Assembly: GCF_000564855.1 (NCBI RefSeq)
Contig: NZ_AYXG01000187.1
Location: forward strand, 1-36,682
Source of the DNA: Actinokineospora spheciospongiae
Lineage (GTDB): Bacteria; Actinomycetota; Actinomycetes; Mycobacteriales; Pseudonocardiaceae
Direction: 5' to 3'
DNA length: 36,682 nucleotides
Shown piece after piece: positions 33,069 through 36,682 of the stretch. Position 1 is the first letter of the stretch. Each line of letters starts with the position of its first letter. A model generated the notes under the pieces. It saw only the letters and a program-made list of their open reading frames with translations. It had not been told where the DNA came from and searched no databases. The position numbers and the translations under genes are program-made.

Positions 33069-33833
33069 TCACCGCGGCGGGACGACCCCGGGGACCGGGG
33101 GCACCGCGGCCCGGCTGTGCGTGTCGAAGTCGACGACGACCGGTTCCGGCTCGGAGGCCACCGCGGCCCGGACCCGGTGCATGGTGCCGTCCTGCCCGAG
33201 CCAGTAGCGCACCGAGCCCGCCGTGGCCGCCCGGTCCCGGGTGCCGGGACCGAGCACGACGTCGACCCGGTGACCGTTCACCTGGTCCTGCCCGATCCAG
33301 GCGGCGCCGTTCTGCGGGAGCAACTGGGCGTTGTCCGGCCGGTCGCTGCCGAGCCCGAGCACGATGGCCAGGGCGGTGTCCAGTGTGCTGCCGGATGTCA
33401 GGAGTGGACGGTGGTGCCACCCCGTCGTGGGTGGCGTGGTCGGCGCCTGCGTAGGTGTTTCCCCCATCGGGTGAACGAACACAGTGGTCTTCGACCACTC
33501 GATCAGCCCATCGCCGGAGGTGTTGCGCCCGGTTCCGCGCACCACGCCGTATCCGAGTTGGGTTCGGTAGTCCACCGATCCGGTGATGACCAGGCCACCC
33601 GCCGGGTCCGGCACGGTGATCGTCACCGCGCGCCCGCCCGCCTCGAAGTTGCGGAACCGCGCGATCGCCAACCGGTCGGCCTCGTCCGCGGTCAGCGCGC
33701 GCGGTCCCGCCACATCCGTTGTCCCGCAAGCGGTGAAGGCCACGGCCACCGCGACGACCACCGCGGCGGCGAGCCCGGTGAGGACCGCGATCCGCCGCCG
33801 CGACCGCTGGGCGGTTTCCCTGGGGATCGGCAT
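33069..33833 (-). CDS. Membrane-anchored or lipoprotein of unknown function
   Basis: A 254-residue protein starting MPIPRETAQRSRRRIAVLTG. Basic residues precede a hydrophobic segment (about 15-34, TGLAAAVVVAVAVAFTACG) that ends in a lipobox-like TACG. The outer domain has a beta-rich pattern (AVTITVPDPAGGLVITGSVD, then WHHRPLL and VRYWLGQDGTMHRVRAAV), which resembles LolA/LppX-like carriers in layout, though not convincingly. It converges on the beta-helix gene with an 8-nt gap. I do not recognise a named family. Confidence 0.7.
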   Translation of the reverse strand: MPIPRETAQRSRRRIAVLTGLAAAVVVAVAVAFTACGTTDVAGPRALTADEADRLAIARFRNFEAGGRAVTITVPDPAGGLVITGSVDYRTQLGYGVVRGTGRNTSGDGLIEWSKTTVFVHPMGETPTQAPTTPPTTGWHHRPLLTSGSTLDTALAIVLGLGSDRPDNAQLLPQNGAAWIGQDQVNGHRVDVVLGPGTRDRAATAGSVRYWLGQDGTMHRVRAAVASEPEPVVVDFDTHSRAAVPPVPGVVPPR

Positions 33834-34015
33834 GACCGTCGAGGCTAACAGCGGTTCGAATTCACCCGAAAGTTCACCCGCTTCCCCGTAGCGGGTAGGC
33901 GCGTGTTCTGGTTTCCTGGTTCGGCTCGGTTGCACGCGCGACCCGCCGCGTGCCTTCAACCCGAACCGGATGTGTTGCCCGGTAACGGGAAACCACCCAC
34001 GGCAAGGGGACAACT
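33834..34015. promoter_or_regulatory. Divergent region between two exported-protein genes
   Basis: The gap separates the leftward lipoprotein gene and the rightward SdrD-like gene. The only feature I see is a CCCG-GTAA-CGGG inverted repeat at 33978-33989, 26 nt before the GTG start, with the AAGGGGA ribosome site at 34004-34010. Promoter boxes were not resolved. Confidence 0.35.
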
Positions 34016-36571
34016 GTGGCTGTGCGCGGAGCCGGTAAGACAAGAGACCACAGAACGCGGACCGGCGCTCGTCGACTGGCCCGGGTGGGGTTGTCCGGTC
34101 TGCTGCTGTTCGGGTGCGCCTCGGGCACGGTGGTGGCGGGCGGCGCCACGGCCGCCGCGTCGACCACGGACGGCACCCTGACGGTCCAGGTGCTGCGGGA
34201 CTTCTTCGGCACCGGCGTCATCAACACGACGATGGACACGCCGCAGCAGGGCATGACCGTCGAGGTGACCGACGTGGCGGGCCACAGCATCCGGGCGTCG
34301 ACGGACGCGACCGGCAAGGTCGTCGTACCGCCGTCGGCGGAACTCGTCGGCGGCCAGTACCGCGTGGACGTGTCGATCCCCGCCCGGTACGGCGACCACC
34401 TGCGGGCGGCGCCCGCCTCGACGAAGCCCGACCACTTCGACAGCTTCACCTCCTTCGCCGACGTCCGCGACGGCGAGGACCGGTCGGTGATCACCGGGGT
34501 GTGGAACCCGGCCGACCACACGCTGCCCGACAGCCGCTACTACGTCCCCGTGCAGAGCCCGGCCGTGAACCGCGACGGCAGCCCGGCCGACCCGGGCGGC
34601 CGGGCGCTGGTGGCGTTCGACCAGGGGGCGCGCGGCACCTGCCCCGACCAGGTGGCGTGCCCGACGGTCGTCAACACCCAGGCCCAGGTCGGCACCACCT
34701 GGGGCCTGGCCTACGACAGGGACCGCAAGCGCGTCTTCCAGTCCGCCTTCGCCAAGCGCTTCACCCGGTACGGCCCCGGCGGTGGCGGCGCGATCTACGC
34801 GACGCCCGCCGACGGCTCGGCGCCACCGGTGCTGTTCGCCACGGTGCCCGGTGCCGCGACGACCGAGCACGGCGCCGTCGACATGCGCAAGGACCCGGCC
34901 TTCGTGGACGTGCCGGGCAAGGAGGGCCTCGGCGGCCTCACCGTGACCGAGGACGGCAAGACCCTCCACGCGGTGAACCTGCTGACGCGCGAACTGGTGA
35001 GCTTCGACGCCACCGCGGCGACCGCGCCGGGCGTGGCGAAGACCGTGCCCATCCCCGACCCGGGGTGCGCGGCGGCGACCGACTGGCGGCCGTTCGCCCT
35101 CACCGCCCACGACGCGAAGCTCTACGTCGGCGGCGTGTGCTCCGCCGAGAGCACGCAGGACCGGGCTGACCTCAAGGTCTTCGTCCACGCCTACGACGGT
35201 TCGACGTTCACCGAGGTGCTGTCCCACGGGCTGGCGTACCCGCGCGGCTACGTGATCCCCTCGCGCACCCACCCCGACACCAACCACTGGAACCCGTGGA
35301 ACACCGACCCGGCGAGCTGGGACGAGCGCAACCGGGAGGGCGTCTTCATCGATCCGCAACCCGAACTGGCCACCATGGCCTTCACCAGGGACGGCTCGCT
35401 GGTCCTGGGGTTCCGCGACCGGTTCACCGACGTCCTCGGCGCGGGCGGCTTCGACCCGCGCCCGGCCGTCGACACCCCGCAGTCGGCCATGTCCGGTGGT
35501 GACATCACCATGGCCTGCGCCAAGCCCGGTGGCGGGTTCGACTGGGAGGGCACCGGCGAGTGCCCCAACCACGGCACGTCGGCCAACAACGGCAGGCAAC
35601 CCGACGGCGTCGTCGAGTACTTCCACGGCGACTTCTTCGACCCGGGCCGGTCGGGCAGCGGCACCCACCAGGAGACGGCGCAGGGGTCGGTGGCGTTCAT
35701 CCCGCAGCAGCAGTGGGTCGTCAGCACCGAACTGGACCCGGCCAGGGACGTGAACTCCAACGGGGCGGGCTTCTACGACGTGGACACCGGTGTCGGCCCC
35801 GGCCACGAGAACCCCACCCACGGCTACCAGTTCGTCGGGCCCCGCGACAACGGCTTCGCCAAGGCGGGCGGCCTCGGCGACATCGCCTACCAGACCGCGA
35901 ACGCGCCGGTCCAGATCGGCAACGTGGTCTGGTTCGACGGCGACCACAACGGCGTCCAGGACCCGTACCACGAGGACGAGGTGCCGCTCGAAGGCGCGAC
36001 CGTGCACCTGCTGGACGCCGAGGGCAAGCAACTCGCCACCACCCGGACCGACGCCGCGGGCGAGTACTACTTCGGCGGGGTCGGCGCCACCCCCGAGCTG
36101 ACGAGGGGAGCGCGGTACACGGTGCGGTTCGACGTGTGCACCGCGGCGACCGACAACGTCCCCGGCACCCCACCGGCGGAGGACCTGCGCTTCACGCTCC
36201 CGACCGCCGGTGACGACCGGACCCGCGACTCCAACGTCACCCCGCCCACCACCGGGAAGCTCTGCGACGGGTCCACCCCCGTCACCGCGCCCGCCGAGGC
36301 GGGCGGCGTCGACCACACGATCGACGCCGGGGTGCACATCCCCAAGCCCGACCCGCCCACGACGCCGCCCACCAGCGGGGCACTCCCCACGAGCGAGGTG
36401 GTGTCGCCCGTCCAGCCGGGGGCACCCGAGCAGCCGTCGAGCCGGGCGGACGAGGATTCCCTGGCGCACACCGGCCTCTCCGCGCTGCCCGGTCTGGTCT
36501 TCCTCGGTGCCCTGGCCGTCGTCGCGGGCGTGGCGCTGCGCGTCGTCAGCCGCCGACGCCGCACCGGCTGA
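34016..36571 (+). CDS. Large surface protein with SdrD B-like domain and LAHTG anchor
   Basis: An 851-residue exported protein. A basic N-terminus and hydrophobic core (about 25-48, LSGLLLFGCASGTVVAGGAT) form the signal. Residues about 50-640 contain a carboxypeptidase-like N-terminal piece and a propeller-like large region (GLAYDRDRKRVFQSAFAKRF, LYVGGVCSAEST). Residues about 640-720 are an SdrD B-like domain: GNVVWFDGDHNGVQDPYHED, then AGEYYFGGV, with Asp-rich calcium sites. The end has LAHTG (about 819-823), a hydrophobic helix and RRRRTG. LAxTG is the class E sortase signal of actinomycetes, so wall anchoring is likely. GTG at 34016 has AAGGGGA 5 nt upstream. Role in adhesion or surface structure is inferred. 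Confidence 0.85.
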   Translation: MAVRGAGKTRDHRTRTGARRLARVGLSGLLLFGCASGTVVAGGATAAASTTDGTLTVQVLRDFFGTGVINTTMDTPQQGMTVEVTDVAGHSIRASTDATGKVVVPPSAELVGGQYRVDVSIPARYGDHLRAAPASTKPDHFDSFTSFADVRDGEDRSVITGVWNPADHTLPDSRYYVPVQSPAVNRDGSPADPGGRALVAFDQGARGTCPDQVACPTVVNTQAQVGTTWGLAYDRDRKRVFQSAFAKRFTRYGPGGGGAIYATPADGSAPPVLFATVPGAATTEHGAVDMRKDPAFVDVPGKEGLGGLTVTEDGKTLHAVNLLTRELVSFDATAATAPGVAKTVPIPDPGCAAATDWRPFALTAHDAKLYVGGVCSAESTQDRADLKVFVHAYDGSTFTEVLSHGLAYPRGYVIPSRTHPDTNHWNPWNTDPASWDERNREGVFIDPQPELATMAFTRDGSLVLGFRDRFTDVLGAGGFDPRPAVDTPQSAMSGGDITMACAKPGGGFDWEGTGECPNHGTSANNGRQPDGVVEYFHGDFFDPGRSGSGTHQETAQGSVAFIPQQQWVVSTELDPARDVNSNGAGFYDVDTGVGPGHENPTHGYQFVGPRDNGFAKAGGLGDIAYQTANAPVQIGNVVWFDGDHNGVQDPYHEDEVPLEGATVHLLDAEGKQLATTRTDAAGEYYFGGVGATPELTRGARYTVRFDVCTAATDNVPGTPPAEDLRFTLPTAGDDRTRDSNVTPPTTGKLCDGSTPVTAPAEAGGVDHTIDAGVHIPKPDPPTTPPTSGALPTSEVVSPVQPGAPEQPSSRADEDSLAHTGLSALPGLVFLGALAVVAGVALRVVSRRRRTG

Positions 36572-36585
36572 CGCCGACCCGCCGC

Positions 36586-36623
36586 GCCGTGCGCGAGATC
36601 GAGCCGGTGATCTCGCGCACGGC
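36586..36623 (+). terminator. Terminator after the surface protein gene
   Basis: GCCGTGCGCGAGATC (36586-36600) and GATCTCGCGCACGGC (36609-36623) form a perfect 15-bp stem with an 8-base loop, 14 nt after the stop codon. No T-run follows directly. Confidence 0.8.
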
Positions 36624-36682
36624 TAGGCCGTGTTTCGGAAGTCTCGTTCGATGAGAGTCGTGATCGAGGTGGTTCCTGGTGG
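36624..36682. mobile_element. Possible end of an insertion sequence at the window edge
   Basis: The sequence TAGGCCGTGTTTCGGAAGTC at 36624-36643 has the look of terminal bases of an IS5-type element of actinomycetes, where a TAG or CTAG target is common. The end of the window prevents seeing the transposase or the second end. This is pattern recognition only. Confidence 0.3.

Overview
The window is very GC-rich, uses GTG and TTG starts freely, and carries gene families typical of filamentous actinomycetes: Xre/DUF5753 plus DUF397 pairs, EspC/WXG100-type proteins, Tat lipoproteins and a sortase-like LAxTG anchor. An actinobacterium, probably of the order Pseudonocardiales, is the best inference. 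No rRNA or tRNA gene was seen.

Region 1 (about 1-10.4 kb) is an Ini-type cell-envelope stress locus. Reading leftward are a degenerate Hsp70-like gene and an ATPase/LuxR regulator resembling mycobacterial IniR. Reading rightward, divergently, are an IniB-like repeat protein, then two dynamin-like GTPases (IniA-like and IniC-like). A strong hairpin pair separates iniB from iniA. CutA follows in the opposite direction. The first 342 bases are non-coding and hold four imperfect repeats of about 60 bp.

Region 2 (10.4-16.3 kb): a small orphan gene is translationally coupled to an NAD(P)-binding/DUF2867 protein. A tight leftward three-gene set follows: a repetitive Gly/Ala/Asp/His peptide, a JmjC-type oxygenase and a thioredoxin-like 2Fe-2S protein. 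A Ser/Thr kinase is divergent from it. This three-gene set is the best candidate here for an undescribed system: a repeat peptide modified by its neighbouring oxygenase.

Region 3 (16.4-22.6 kb) is the trehalose-from-glycogen operon glgX-treY-treZ, ended by a 19-bp perfect hairpin shared with a convergent small membrane protein gene.

Region 4 (23.2-25.8 kb) is an accessory island. An xre-DUF397 pair is followed by a leftward pair that looks like a NucA/NucB nuclease and its ComJ/Nin-type inhibitor, then by a duplicated xre 3' end with a second DUF397 gene. The nuclease pair is thus bracketed by a 275-bp imperfect direct repeat.

Region 5 (25.8-30.4 kb): a GlxA-type AraC regulator is divergent from an HD-domain hydrolase and a VOC protein. 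Then comes a type VII secretion-linked cluster (membrane protein, YbaB-like gene broken by an in-frame amber codon, EspC-like protein, WXG100-like membrane protein).

Region 6 (30.5-36.7 kb) encodes exported proteins: a Tat/lipoprotein DyP peroxidase, a beta-helix lipoprotein, a membrane-anchored protein and a large SdrD-B-domain protein with an LAHTG sorting signal. The last bases may be the tip of an insertion sequence.
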